A DNA stretch of 6,590 nucleotides, from positions 1 through 6,590 of the forward strand of contig SLKB01000271.1 in the NCBI GenBank assembly GCA_007134805.1, in the 5' to 3' direction. Below the pieces are notes generated by a model. It saw nothing but the letters and a program-made list of their open reading frames with translations. It was not told the DNA's origin and did not search any database. The first letter of the stretch is position 1. The number at the start of each line of letters is the position of its first letter. This stretch comes from Paracoccaceae bacterium (lineage in GTDB: Bacteria; Pseudomonadota; Alphaproteobacteria; Rhodobacterales; Rhodobacteraceae). The translations under genes and the position numbers were made by a program. Below, in pieces: positions 1 through 6,068 of the stretch.

Positions 1-90
1 CAGATCCTGCGGCGCAACCGGCTGAACCTCTTGCACCGCATCCGCGCGACCTGTCTGCAGGTGGCCGATCTGGGGCGGGTCGAGGGGTAG
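1..90 (+). CDS. glyS: Glycyl-tRNA synthetase beta subunit, C-terminal end (partial)
   Basis: Frame 1 is open from the window edge to a TAG at 88-90 and gives 29 residues ending in VADLGRVEG. The segment NRLNLLHRIRATCLQVADL resembles the C-terminus of bacterial GlyS, where an NRLxLLxxIR stretch precedes a short V-A-D-x-x-x-I/V-E-G tail. GlyS is the beta chain of the alpha2-beta2 glycyl-tRNA synthetase, which charges tRNA-Gly in the cytoplasm; its C-terminal region belongs to the anticodon-binding part. The following PPDK-family gene supports the call, because a ppdK-type gene follows glyS in several alphaproteobacteria (from memory). Only the tail is visible, so nothing can be said about the catalytic core. 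Confidence 0.82.
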   Translation, partial: QILRRNRLNLLHRIRATCLQVADLGRVEG

Positions 91-120
91 GGCCCGCCCA
101 CCTTCAGCAAGACGCGGGCC
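91..120 (+). terminator. Inverted repeat directly after glyS, possible weak terminator
   Basis: Immediately after the glyS stop codon, GGCCCGC (91-97) is matched by GCGGGCC (114-120). This gives a perfect 7-bp GC-rich stem around a 16-base loop. There is no T-run after the stem (GCGCAGCAAC follows), so it does not meet the standard for an intrinsic terminator. It may instead be a 3'-end stabilising stem or act with Rho. Its position at the gene end is the main reason for listing it. Confidence 0.3.
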
Positions 121-168
121 GCGCAGCAACTGTCCGGCTTCCATGACGCCGCATCTGTCAACAAATCC

Positions 169-196
169 TTGTGTCTGCGCGTGGCCGTCCTATGCT
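169..196 (+). promoter_or_regulatory. Candidate sigma-70-type promoter upstream of the PPDK-like gene
   Basis: TTGTGT (169-174) and TATGCT (191-196) are separated by 16 bases and resemble -35 and -10 boxes (3/6 and 4/6 matches to the consensus). Transcription would begin near position 203, which suits a translation start at 225 but not one at 171. In GC-rich DNA such weak matches arise often by chance, so this is only a candidate. Confidence 0.2.
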
Positions 197-210
197 GCAC
201 TGCAGCCCAA

Positions 211-216
211 AAGGTG
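211..216 (+). promoter_or_regulatory. Ribosome binding site deciding the ATG 225 start
   Basis: AAGGTG lies 8 bases before the ATG at 225 and is preceded by more A residues. The alternative starts in the same frame, GTG 171 and ATG 192, have no comparable purine-rich sequence at the right distance. This site favours ATG 225 as the start of the PPDK-like protein. Confidence 0.45.
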
Positions 217-224
217 CCCGCAAG

Positions 225-2768
225 ATGCCGAAATACCTGACCCTGACTGATTATGCCCAGATTACCGGCTCGGCGCCGATCAAGCGCCAGACGCATGGGT
301 GGCGGGCGAAATGTCTGCAGCGTCTGGTGCGGCTCGAGATGCCGGTTCCGCTGACGATTGCGCTGTCCTTCGCCGTCGTGCGCGAGATTGCGACGGGCGC
401 GCAGATGAACCTGCGCCATCTGCTCGGGCATTTCCCGCAAGGCCAGCTTCTGTCGGTGCGCCCCTCGGCCGAGCACCCGCAATGGGGCGGGCCGGCGGCG
501 ATCCTGAATATCGGTATGAATGACGAAAAGCACGCCGAGATTGCCGAGAAATACGGCGAACCGGCTGCAACGCGGATCTACCTGTCCTTCGTGCAATCCT
601 ACGCCGCGCATGTCGCGCATCTTGATGCGGATATGTTCGAGGCGACCGAGCCCTGCCTGCCCGCGCTGCAAGCCGCATTGCGCGACTACGAATCCGAGAT
701 GGAAGAGCCGTTCCCGCAGTCACCCGCGCAGCAATTGGCCGATGTCCTGCGCTCGATGGCGCGGGCGTGGGAGGGGACATCGGCGCGGCTCCTGCGCCAG
801 GCCAAGGGGGCGCCGGTCGACGCGGGGCTCGGCCTTGTCGTGCAGGCGATGGCGGGCGGGCTTGGCGCCGAGGAGAGCGGTGCGGGGCTCATTCGCTTTA
901 TCGATACCGAGACAGGCCACAGGCGCGTGACGGGGCGCTTCAAGTCGCGCGGGTTGCATGGCGCCGAGGCGATGCAGAATGGCAAGGATGAACTGTTCCT
1001 CGCACGCGATCCGCGCGGCCCCTCGCTGGAAGAGCGCAGCCCCGAGGCCTTCGCCGAACTGCTCCGGCATGGCGAGGCCGCGCGCAAACGCCTGCGCGAA
1101 GAGATGGAGATCGAGTTCACGCTCGAGGACGGCAAGCTCTGGGTGCTTGATGCGGTGACCGTGCAGCGCAGCTCGCGCGCTGCTGTGCGCGTCGCAGTGG
1201 ATCTGGCCGAGGACGGGGTGATCACGCGCGATGATGCGATCCTGCGCGTCCAGCCCAAGGCGCTGAGCGATCTGCTGCACCGCCAGGTGGACCCTCATGC
1301 CCGCCCCGAACGCTTCGTGAGCGGCATTGCAGCCAGTCCGGGGGCCGCGATCGGGCAGATCGTCTTCACCTCGACCGCCGCCCAGGCCCGAGCGGCACGC
1401 GACGAGCCCTGCATCCTGTTGCGGCGCGAGACCACGCCCGAGGATATCCGTGGCATGCATTCGGCAAGCGCCGTGCTGACCGAGCGCGGCGGAATGACCA
1501 GCCATGCTGCGGTGATAGGACGCGGGCTCGGCGTGCCCTGCGTCGTGGGGGCCTCGCGGATGCAGATCGACGAGCGGCGCAAGACCGTGCGCGCGGGCAA
1601 TCATCTGCTCTCTGAAGGCGATGTCATCACGGTCGATGGCACCAACGGCCTCGTCTTCCTTGGCGAGGTCCCGCTGCTGGAGCCCGCGCTCGATGATCGC
1701 TTCACCACGCTTCTCGACTGGGCCGACGCGCGCCGCGATATCGGAATCCGCGCCAATGCCGACACGCCCGCCGATGCGCGGATCGCGCGCGGGTTTGCTG
1801 CCGAGGGGATCGGGCTGTGCCGGACCGAGCACATGTTCTTCGAGGATGACCGCCTGACCCTGATGCGCGAAATGATCTTTGCGGATGCGGCCGCAGATCG
1901 CTCGGACGCGCTTGACCGGCTTCTGCCGATGCAGCGGGCCGATTTCATCGAGCTGTTCAGGATCATGCAGGGCCAGCCGGTCTGCATCCGGCTGTTCGAT
2001 CCGCCCCTGCATGAATTCCTGCCGCATTCCAAGGAAGGCCTGCGCTTCCTGGCCGACGCGCTCGACAAGCCGCTGTCCGAGATCATCCGTCGCGCCGAAG
2101 CGCTGTCGGAATTCAACCCGATGCTCGGCATGCGCGGGGTGCGGCTGGGGATCACCATCCCCGAAATCTACGAGATGCAGGCCCGCGCAATTTTCGAGGC
2201 GACAGTCGAGGTGGCGTCCAGCGACAGCCCGGTCGTGCCCGAGATCATGATCCCGCTGGTCTCTGCCATGCGCGAGGTGGAACTCGTCAAGTCGCGGATC
2301 GATGCGGTCGCGGCAACTGTGCGCAGTCAGACCGGCGTGAATTTCGACTATCGCCTTGGCGTCATGGTCGAGACCCCGCGTGCCGCGCTGCGTGCGGGCG
2401 ATATCGCGTTGCACTCGGCCTTCCTGTCCTTCGGGACCAATGACCTCACCCAGATGACCTACGGGCTCTCACGCGACGATGCGGGGCGCTTCATGTCGGA
2501 TTACGTGCAGCAGCAGGTCTTCCCCGAGGATCCGTTCCACACGCTTGACCTCGATGGGGTCGGCGAGTTGCTGCGGCTCGGTGCCGAGCGCGGGCGCAAG
2601 ACCCGTCCTGATCTGACCCTGTCGATCTGTGGCGAGCATGGTGGCAATCCGGAATCGATTCGCTTTTGCCGCGAAATGGCGTTCGATTATGTGTCCTGCT
2701 CGCCGTTTCGTGTTCCGGTCGCGCGGCTCACGGCAGCGCAGCTCGTTCTTGAAGAGCAATGGCCCTGA
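225..2768 (+). CDS. PEP-utilising protein of the pyruvate phosphate dikinase family, ATP half diverged
   Basis: This 847-residue protein (numbered from ATG 225) has the length and order of pyruvate phosphate dikinase (PPDK), which interconverts PEP, AMP and PPi with pyruvate, ATP and Pi in the cytoplasm. Seen: an N-terminal nucleotide-domain relic (MPVP 39-42, SVRPSA 77-82, NIGMND 95-100, MEIEF 294-298). The swivelling phosphohistidine domain carries GGMTSHAAVIGRG at 422-434, with His427. The PEP/pyruvate TIM barrel has GIGLCRTEHMFF (528-539), RLFDPPLHEFLP (589-600), NPMLGMRG (631-638), SFGTNDLTQMT (735-745), SICGEHGG (800-807, Cys802 as the expected catalytic acid) and SCSPFRVP (824-831). 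Odd: the usual GGKGANL is replaced by THGWRAKCL, the SMPGMMD loop by PQWGGPA, and LQTR by LDAV, so ATP binding is doubtful. It follows glyS after 134 bases. GTG 171 would add 18 residues that do not look conserved. The PPDK family is certain; PPDK activity is not, hence no symbol. Confidence 0.88.
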   Translation: MPKYLTLTDYAQITGSAPIKRQTHGWRAKCLQRLVRLEMPVPLTIALSFAVVREIATGAQMNLRHLLGHFPQGQLLSVRPSAEHPQWGGPAAILNIGMNDEKHAEIAEKYGEPAATRIYLSFVQSYAAHVAHLDADMFEATEPCLPALQAALRDYESEMEEPFPQSPAQQLADVLRSMARAWEGTSARLLRQAKGAPVDAGLGLVVQAMAGGLGAEESGAGLIRFIDTETGHRRVTGRFKSRGLHGAEAMQNGKDELFLARDPRGPSLEERSPEAFAELLRHGEAARKRLREEMEIEFTLEDGKLWVLDAVTVQRSSRAAVRVAVDLAEDGVITRDDAILRVQPKALSDLLHRQVDPHARPERFVSGIAASPGAAIGQIVFTSTAAQARAARDEPCILLRRETTPEDIRGMHSASAVLTERGGMTSHAAVIGRGLGVPCVVGASRMQIDERRKTVRAGNHLLSEGDVITVDGTNGLVFLGEVPLLEPALDDRFTTLLDWADARRDIGIRANADTPADARIARGFAAEGIGLCRTEHMFFEDDRLTLMREMIFADAAADRSDALDRLLPMQRADFIELFRIMQGQPVCIRLFDPPLHEFLPHSKEGLRFLADALDKPLSEIIRRAEALSEFNPMLGMRGVRLGITIPEIYEMQARAIFEATVEVASSDSPVVPEIMIPLVSAMREVELVKSRIDAVAATVRSQTGVNFDYRLGVMVETPRAALRAGDIALHSAFLSFGTNDLTQMTYGLSRDDAGRFMSDYVQQQVFPEDPFHTLDLDGVGELLRLGAERGRKTRPDLTLSICGEHGGNPESIRFCREMAFDYVSCSPFRVPVARLTAAQLVLEEQWP

Positions 2769-3035
2769 TTGAAAAGCCTCGTTAATTTTCCGGCCATGAG
2801 CATGAACCCGCCGAAAAAAGCGCGCGCCGGGGGCCGGACTGGCTCTGATTAGCAATCTCGAATATGTGAACGCTCTCAGGGGATGATGCTGGAATGGGAG
2901 TGCGGAGGTGCATGGCACCCGCACTGAATATGAATGATGTTCAAGAACTCGCTATCGCTATGGTTGTCAAGCCTGAATGCTTCCCGTGATGCATTTTCGG
3001 CCGGGCGTGACGTCGGCAGTGCGATCAGATCCAGA
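2769..3035. other. Non-coding stretch between the PPDK-like gene and the hydrolase gene
   Basis: These 267 bases are visibly less GC-rich than the flanking genes. The frame of the hydrolase stays open back to ATG 2934, but codons 2934-3035 include CTA, TCA and two AGA triplets and lack the strong G/C third-position bias seen downstream, so I treat them as untranslated. No clear intrinsic terminator follows the PPDK-like gene: CCGGCC (2790-2795) and GGCCGG (2832-2837) could pair, but only across a 36-base loop. No convincing -35/-10 pair was seen, although the hydrolase promoter probably lies here. A stem-loop at 2899-2925 is listed separately. Confidence 0.5.
2899..2925 (+). promoter_or_regulatory. 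Strong stem-loop in the leader of the hydrolase gene
   Basis: AGTGCGG (2899-2905) pairs perfectly with CCGCACT (2919-2925). Inside it, GTGC (2908-2911) pairs with GCAC (2915-2918) around an ATG triloop, leaving AG (2906-2907) as a bulge. That makes 11 base pairs, mostly G-C, in 27 bases. No T-run follows, so it is unlikely to be a terminator. It contains the only good GGAGG (2904-2908) in the region and lies about 110 bases before the proposed hydrolase start. It could be an mRNA leader structure or a protein-binding site; function is unknown and chance cannot be excluded. Confidence 0.35.
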
Positions 3036-3995
3036 ATGCGGCTGAAGTTTGGCGTGATTTGTGGGGCGACGATGCTGCTTGCAGTGCCGAGCTTCGGGTC
3101 GCGTGTCCATGACGCGACGCTTGATAAACGCTCCGAGTTGATCCTTGCCTCGCTTGGCGGCGAGAGCCCCGCAGCGCGCCATGGCCGTTTCACAGAGCCG
3201 TCGCCGCCCGAGCCGCTGCGCCTCGCACGGCTAGATGTCGATCTCAACCCCGCGCCGATGCCCGCCTTTGGTTGGGGCGAGATGTCCCGGAATGCGCGCG
3301 AGGCCCTCGCAGAGGATCTCACCGCACAGCCTGCGGGTGACCCTGCGATGCGCGATGAGATGGTAGATGTTGCTCCCCGCGATGATGGCTTGCGGCTGCG
3401 GCCCAGCCCGCGTCCGCAAGCCCTGGCGGCAGGGGTCGAAACACGATTGTCGACGCAAGGGGCGGTCGCGCCGCTGAGGCTCGACAGCGCGGGGCTGTCA
3501 CCCATGGTGTCGCTGCGCCCGAAGCTTCGCCCGGCAGCGCTCGTGCGTCAGACCGTGCGATATGACCGCCGCTGGATGCAGAGGATCAGCCTGCGTGAGC
3601 TTGATGATCAAGAAAAATGCCTGGTCACGGCGATCTACCACGAAGCACGCGGCGAGAGCCTCAAGGGGCAGTTCGCAGTGGCCGAGGTCATCCTGAACCG
3701 TGTCGATTCGCCGGCCTTCCCGTCGACCATCTGCGGCGTGGTCTATCAGGGCGTGCGCGCGGGAAGCCTCGGCGGGTGCCAGTTCAGCTTCGCCTGCGAC
3801 GGACGCTCCGAGGCGATGCCGAACGGTGCCGCCCGCACGCGCGCCCATCGGATCGCTCAGGTCATGGTCGACGGCGGGCACAGCCGGCTCACACGCGGGG
3901 CGCTCTATTTCCACACGACAGCAGTGAACCCGGGTTGGGCGCAAAGCTTCACGCAGACCACCCAGATCGGGGCGCATCTCTTCTATCGCGGCTGA
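3036..3995 (+). CDS. Exported SleB-type cell wall hydrolase
   Basis: This 319-residue protein (numbered from ATG 3036) begins with a signal-peptide-like segment, MRLKFGVICGATMLLAVP, with basic residues 2 and 4 and a hydrophobic core to about residue 17. A clear AxA cleavage site is missing, so it could stay anchored. A low-complexity linker rich in Pro and Arg covers roughly 50-185, with LRPSPRP and LRPKLRP repeats. The C-terminal third is a hydrolase_2/SleB domain: CLVTAIYHEARGES (195-208, the Glu of HEARGE being the expected catalytic residue), AEVILNRV, ICGVVYQG, CQFSFACDG (248-256) and GALYFHTTAVNPGW. SleB/CwlJ enzymes cut peptidoglycan glycan strands; in non-sporulating proteobacteria the role is presumably envelope remodelling. 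ATG 2934 in the same frame would add 34 residues, but they show weaker codon bias and would bury the signal peptide. No good Shine-Dalgarno precedes either start. The family is clear; the exact start is not. Confidence 0.85.
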   Translation: MRLKFGVICGATMLLAVPSFGSRVHDATLDKRSELILASLGGESPAARHGRFTEPSPPEPLRLARLDVDLNPAPMPAFGWGEMSRNAREALAEDLTAQPAGDPAMRDEMVDVAPRDDGLRLRPSPRPQALAAGVETRLSTQGAVAPLRLDSAGLSPMVSLRPKLRPAALVRQTVRYDRRWMQRISLRELDDQEKCLVTAIYHEARGESLKGQFAVAEVILNRVDSPAFPSTICGVVYQGVRAGSLGGCQFSFACDGRSEAMPNGAARTRAHRIAQVMVDGGHSRLTRGALYFHTTAVNPGWAQSFTQTTQIGAHLFYRG

Positions 3996-4008
3996 CTGCG
4001 GGCAGGGG

Positions 4009-4035
4009 TTGCTACCACGGCGATAACCGTTACAC
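4009..4035 (+). promoter_or_regulatory. Possible promoter or operator upstream of folB
   Basis: In the 71-base gap before folB, TTGCTA (4009-4014) and TTACAC (4030-4035) resemble -35 and -10 elements but are only 15 bases apart, which is short. Between and overlapping them lies TAAC-C-GTTA (4024-4032), a small perfect inverted repeat that could be half of an operator. It is the only A/T-leaning patch in the gap. The support is weak and rests on position. Confidence 0.2.
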
Positions 4036-4066
4036 AGGCGTCGGATCCGGCTGCAGGTGCCTGAAG

Positions 4067-4996
4067 ATGACGTCCGATATCCGCTTGGCCTTTGCCCATC
4101 CTCAGGCCCGTGCCGAGGCCTCGGCCTCGGGCGATCCGCGCGACCGGATCAGCCTGCGCGATCACGTGGTCGCCATCGACATCGGTGCCTTTCAGGCCGA
4201 ACGCGGTTGCCCTCAACGGGTCCGGTTCGACATCGTCCTCGAGACCCGTCCGAATCCTGCACCGCTCGAGGATGATGTCGACAGGATCCTGTCCTATGAC
4301 ACGCTTACCGAGGCGATCTCGCACGAGCTCGCCGCAGAGCGCCTGAACCTGCTTGAGACGCTGGCCGAACGGATCGCGGCGCGCATCCTGCTCGCGCCGC
4401 GCGCGATGCGGGTTTTCGTGCGGATCGAGAAGCTTGATCGTGGTCCGGGCGCGCTTGGCGTCGAGATCGTGCGGACGCGGGCCGCCGAGGCATTGCGCGC
4501 CCTTGATGCGTCGGGCGAAGAAGACAGCGTGCATCCGCGTGTGGTTTATATCGACAATGCCGCGCTTGAAGATCCCGATCTTGGGCGTCTGCTCAGTCAC
4601 CTGCACGGCGGGGGCGCGCCGGTCATCCTGGTGGTCGGCATGCCCCAGCACCCTGTGGCCGAGACGGGGATCACCGCGGTTCAGCGCAGGATCGATCTGC
4701 TGGCGATCGAGCAGAATGCATGGCGGCTTGCCGCGCGCGACCGGCGATGCCTCGTCGTCTCCAGTCGGACCGAGATCGACTTTGCGATGCGGCAGGGCCA
4801 GATGATCGTCTGGGCCCCCTCGAAACTGATCCTCGATGCGATCGACAGCCCCGATTGCAGCCCGCGCGACGCGGCTGCGCTTGCGCTCTGGCTTGCCGAA
4901 CATGTCGCGGCCTGCGAATTTCTTATCCCGGACGGATTGCGCGTCCCGCCCGGCTCGCATGTGCCCATCCGCATCATCAGACCCGACATGTATTGA
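4067..4996 (+). CDS. folB: Dihydroneopterin aldolase with an unrecognised C-terminal domain
   Basis: The first ~137 of 309 residues match FolB, which converts 7,8-dihydroneopterin to 6-hydroxymethyl-7,8-dihydropterin and glycolaldehyde in folate synthesis. Seen: DRISLRDHVVAIDIGAFQAE (26-45, Glu45 in the IGxxxxE motif), DDVDRILSYDTL (69-80, Tyr77), NLLETLAERIA (94-104, Glu97), VRIEKLDRGPGALGVEIVR (118-136, with Lys122 aligning to the catalytic lysine). Typical FolB is about 120 residues. Here a further ~150 residues follow an Ala/Glu-rich linker: PRVVYIDNAAL, APVILVVGMP, QRRIDLLAIEQNAW (206-219), RTEIDFAMRQGQMIVWAPSK (234-253). I recall similar extensions in Rhodobacterales FolB but know no function. 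ATG 4067 was chosen because AGGTG (4055-4059) precedes it by 7 bases and the FolB homology begins soon after. The open frame extends back into the hydrolase gene, but that part is a shadow. It lies 52 bases before folP and is probably co-transcribed with it. Confidence 0.87.
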   Translation: MTSDIRLAFAHPQARAEASASGDPRDRISLRDHVVAIDIGAFQAERGCPQRVRFDIVLETRPNPAPLEDDVDRILSYDTLTEAISHELAAERLNLLETLAERIAARILLAPRAMRVFVRIEKLDRGPGALGVEIVRTRAAEALRALDASGEEDSVHPRVVYIDNAALEDPDLGRLLSHLHGGGAPVILVVGMPQHPVAETGITAVQRRIDLLAIEQNAWRLAARDRRCLVVSSRTEIDFAMRQGQMIVWAPSKLILDAIDSPDCSPRDAAALALWLAEHVAACEFLIPDGLRVPPGSHVPIRIIRPDMY

Positions 4997-5048
4997 GCGC
5001 GCGCGGCGGCCTCTTGCACGGTCGACGCTTTGCGGGCAAAGACGCGCC

Positions 5049-6068
5049 ATGTCGTATCGCCTGCCACTTCTCCGACCCGCAGGGCTCGCCGATGGCGGGA
5101 TGCCTCCTCTGCGCGGACAAGAGGCGCTCCGCATCGCCGCGGTGCAGGAGCGCACGCGCGCAGTCGCCGCACCTATGGAGCGGCGCTTTGATCCCGCGAC
5201 CGATGCAGCCCTGACCCGCCCACTCGCGCCGATCTGCGGGCTCAGCCTCGTGCGCCCCCGCCTGATGGGGATCCTGAACCTGACCCCTGACAGCTTTTCG
5301 GACGGGGGGCGCCTGAGCACGGTGTCCACGGCGGTCGCGCAGGCCAAGGTGCTCTTACAGGATGGCGCTGACATTCTCGATATCGGGGGGGAATCAACCC
5401 GCCCCGGCGCAACGGAAGTGCCGGTCGGGGAAGAAATCCTGCGCACCGCCCCGGTGATCGCGGCGATGCGCGCCGCCGGGATCACCGAGCCGATTTCGAT
5501 CGATACGCGCAAGGCCGCGGTCGCGCGCGCCGCGTTGGCAGAGGGCGCAAATATCGTGAATGATGTGTCAGGCCTGACATGGGATCGCGAGATGGCGCCG
5601 CTCATTGCCGAAACTGATGTGCCTGTCGTTTTGATGCATGCGCAGGGCACCCCCCAGACAATGCAGGAAAACCCTCAATATCAAGATGTTGTCCTTGATG
5701 TTTATGACTGGCTTCGCGCCGCGCGCGACCGTGCGGTCACCGCAGGCATCGCGCCCGAGCGCATCATTCTCGACGCGGGTTTAGGCTTTGGTAAGACGAT
5801 TGAGCATAATCTCGCATTGATGCGGGCTCTGGCCATATATCATGACTTGGGATGTGCTATGCTTCTTGGTGCATCACGCAAGCGCTTCATCGGCTCGATC
5901 AGCGGGGTGCAGGAAGCGCGCGCGCGGGTTGCCGGATCCGTTGCGGTTGCCTTGCAGGGCGCCGCACAAGGCATGCAGATCCTGCGCGTCCATGATGTGG
6001 CCCAGACCCGGCAGGCGCTGAGGATGTGGCAGAGAATGCAGGCAATCGATAACGGAACAGAGGCATGA
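5049..6068 (+). CDS. folP: Dihydropteroate synthase
   Basis: FolP (339 residues) joins 6-hydroxymethyl-dihydropterin diphosphate to p-aminobenzoate to give 7,8-dihydropteroate; it is the sulfonamide target. The TIM-barrel signatures appear in order: [15 protein letters not shown] (73-87), [11 protein letters not shown] (111-121), SIDTRK (150-155), NDVSG (171-175), [10 protein letters not shown] (196-205), DAGLGFGKT (242-250), GASRKRFIG (274-282) and RVHDV (313-317). The ESTRPG and DSFSDGG loops show no insertion of the kind linked to sulfonamide resistance. About 70 residues precede the barrel. They are poorly conserved, but an N-terminal extension ahead of RPRLMGILN is usual, as I recall, in Rhodobacterales FolP and supports ATG 5049. 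No strong Shine-Dalgarno is present (only AAAG nearby), and an open frame continues upstream into folB. Its stop overlaps the glmM start. The 3' half uses codons rare in the neighbours (TTA, ATA, CTT, GGT). Confidence 0.93.
   Translation: MSYRLPLLRPAGLADGGMPPLRGQEALRIAAVQERTRAVAAPMERRFDPATDAALTRPLAPICGLSLVRPRLMGILNLTPDSFSDGGRLSTVSTAVAQAKVLLQDGADILDIGGESTRPGATEVPVGEEILRTAPVIAAMRAAGITEPISIDTRKAAVARAALAEGANIVNDVSGLTWDREMAPLIAETDVPVVLMHAQGTPQTMQENPQYQDVVLDVYDWLRAARDRAVTAGIAPERIILDAGLGFGKTIEHNLALMRALAIYHDLGCAMLLGASRKRFIGSISGVQEARARVAGSVAVALQGAAQGMQILRVHDVAQTRQALRMWQRMQAIDNGTEA

Noticed and set aside
156..161. TGTCAA, a perfect TTGACA -35 box on the - strand
   Set aside because: No acceptable -10 hexamer lies 16-18 bases further along on the - strand, and no - strand gene is supported.
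171..224. GTG 171 or ATG 192 as the start of the PPDK-like gene
   Set aside because: The 18 extra residues (including CSPKGARK) do not look family-like, no ribosome binding site is placed for them, and the better AAGGTG site serves ATG 225.
720..2414. Long open frame of 564 codons on the - strand opposite the PPDK-like gene
   Set aside because: Its composition is rich in Arg, His, Gly and Asp and lacks any domain signature. It mirrors a gene with clear motifs on the + strand and is the antisense shadow typical of GC-rich coding DNA.
2807..2838. GC-rich block beside an A6 run, resembling a terminator read on the - strand
   Set aside because: On the - strand a T6 run follows a GC-rich stretch, but I could build only a 4-bp stem there and no - strand gene ends nearby. 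On the + strand the pairing needs a 36-base loop and has no T-run.
3617..4066. Extension of the folB frame back into the hydrolase gene
   Set aside because: The extra N-terminal residues are an out-of-frame reading of the SleB domain. FolB homology and a usable ribosome binding site begin at ATG 4067.
4836..5048. Extension of the folP frame back into folB
   Set aside because: The upstream part is an out-of-frame reading of the FolB C-terminal domain. A start at 5049 gives the expected short N-terminal extension.
3983..5650. Open frame of 555 codons on the - strand opposite folB and folP
   Set aside because: It runs across two well-identified + strand genes and their gap, with low-complexity Arg/Ala/Ser content and no recognisable domain, so it is an antisense shadow.
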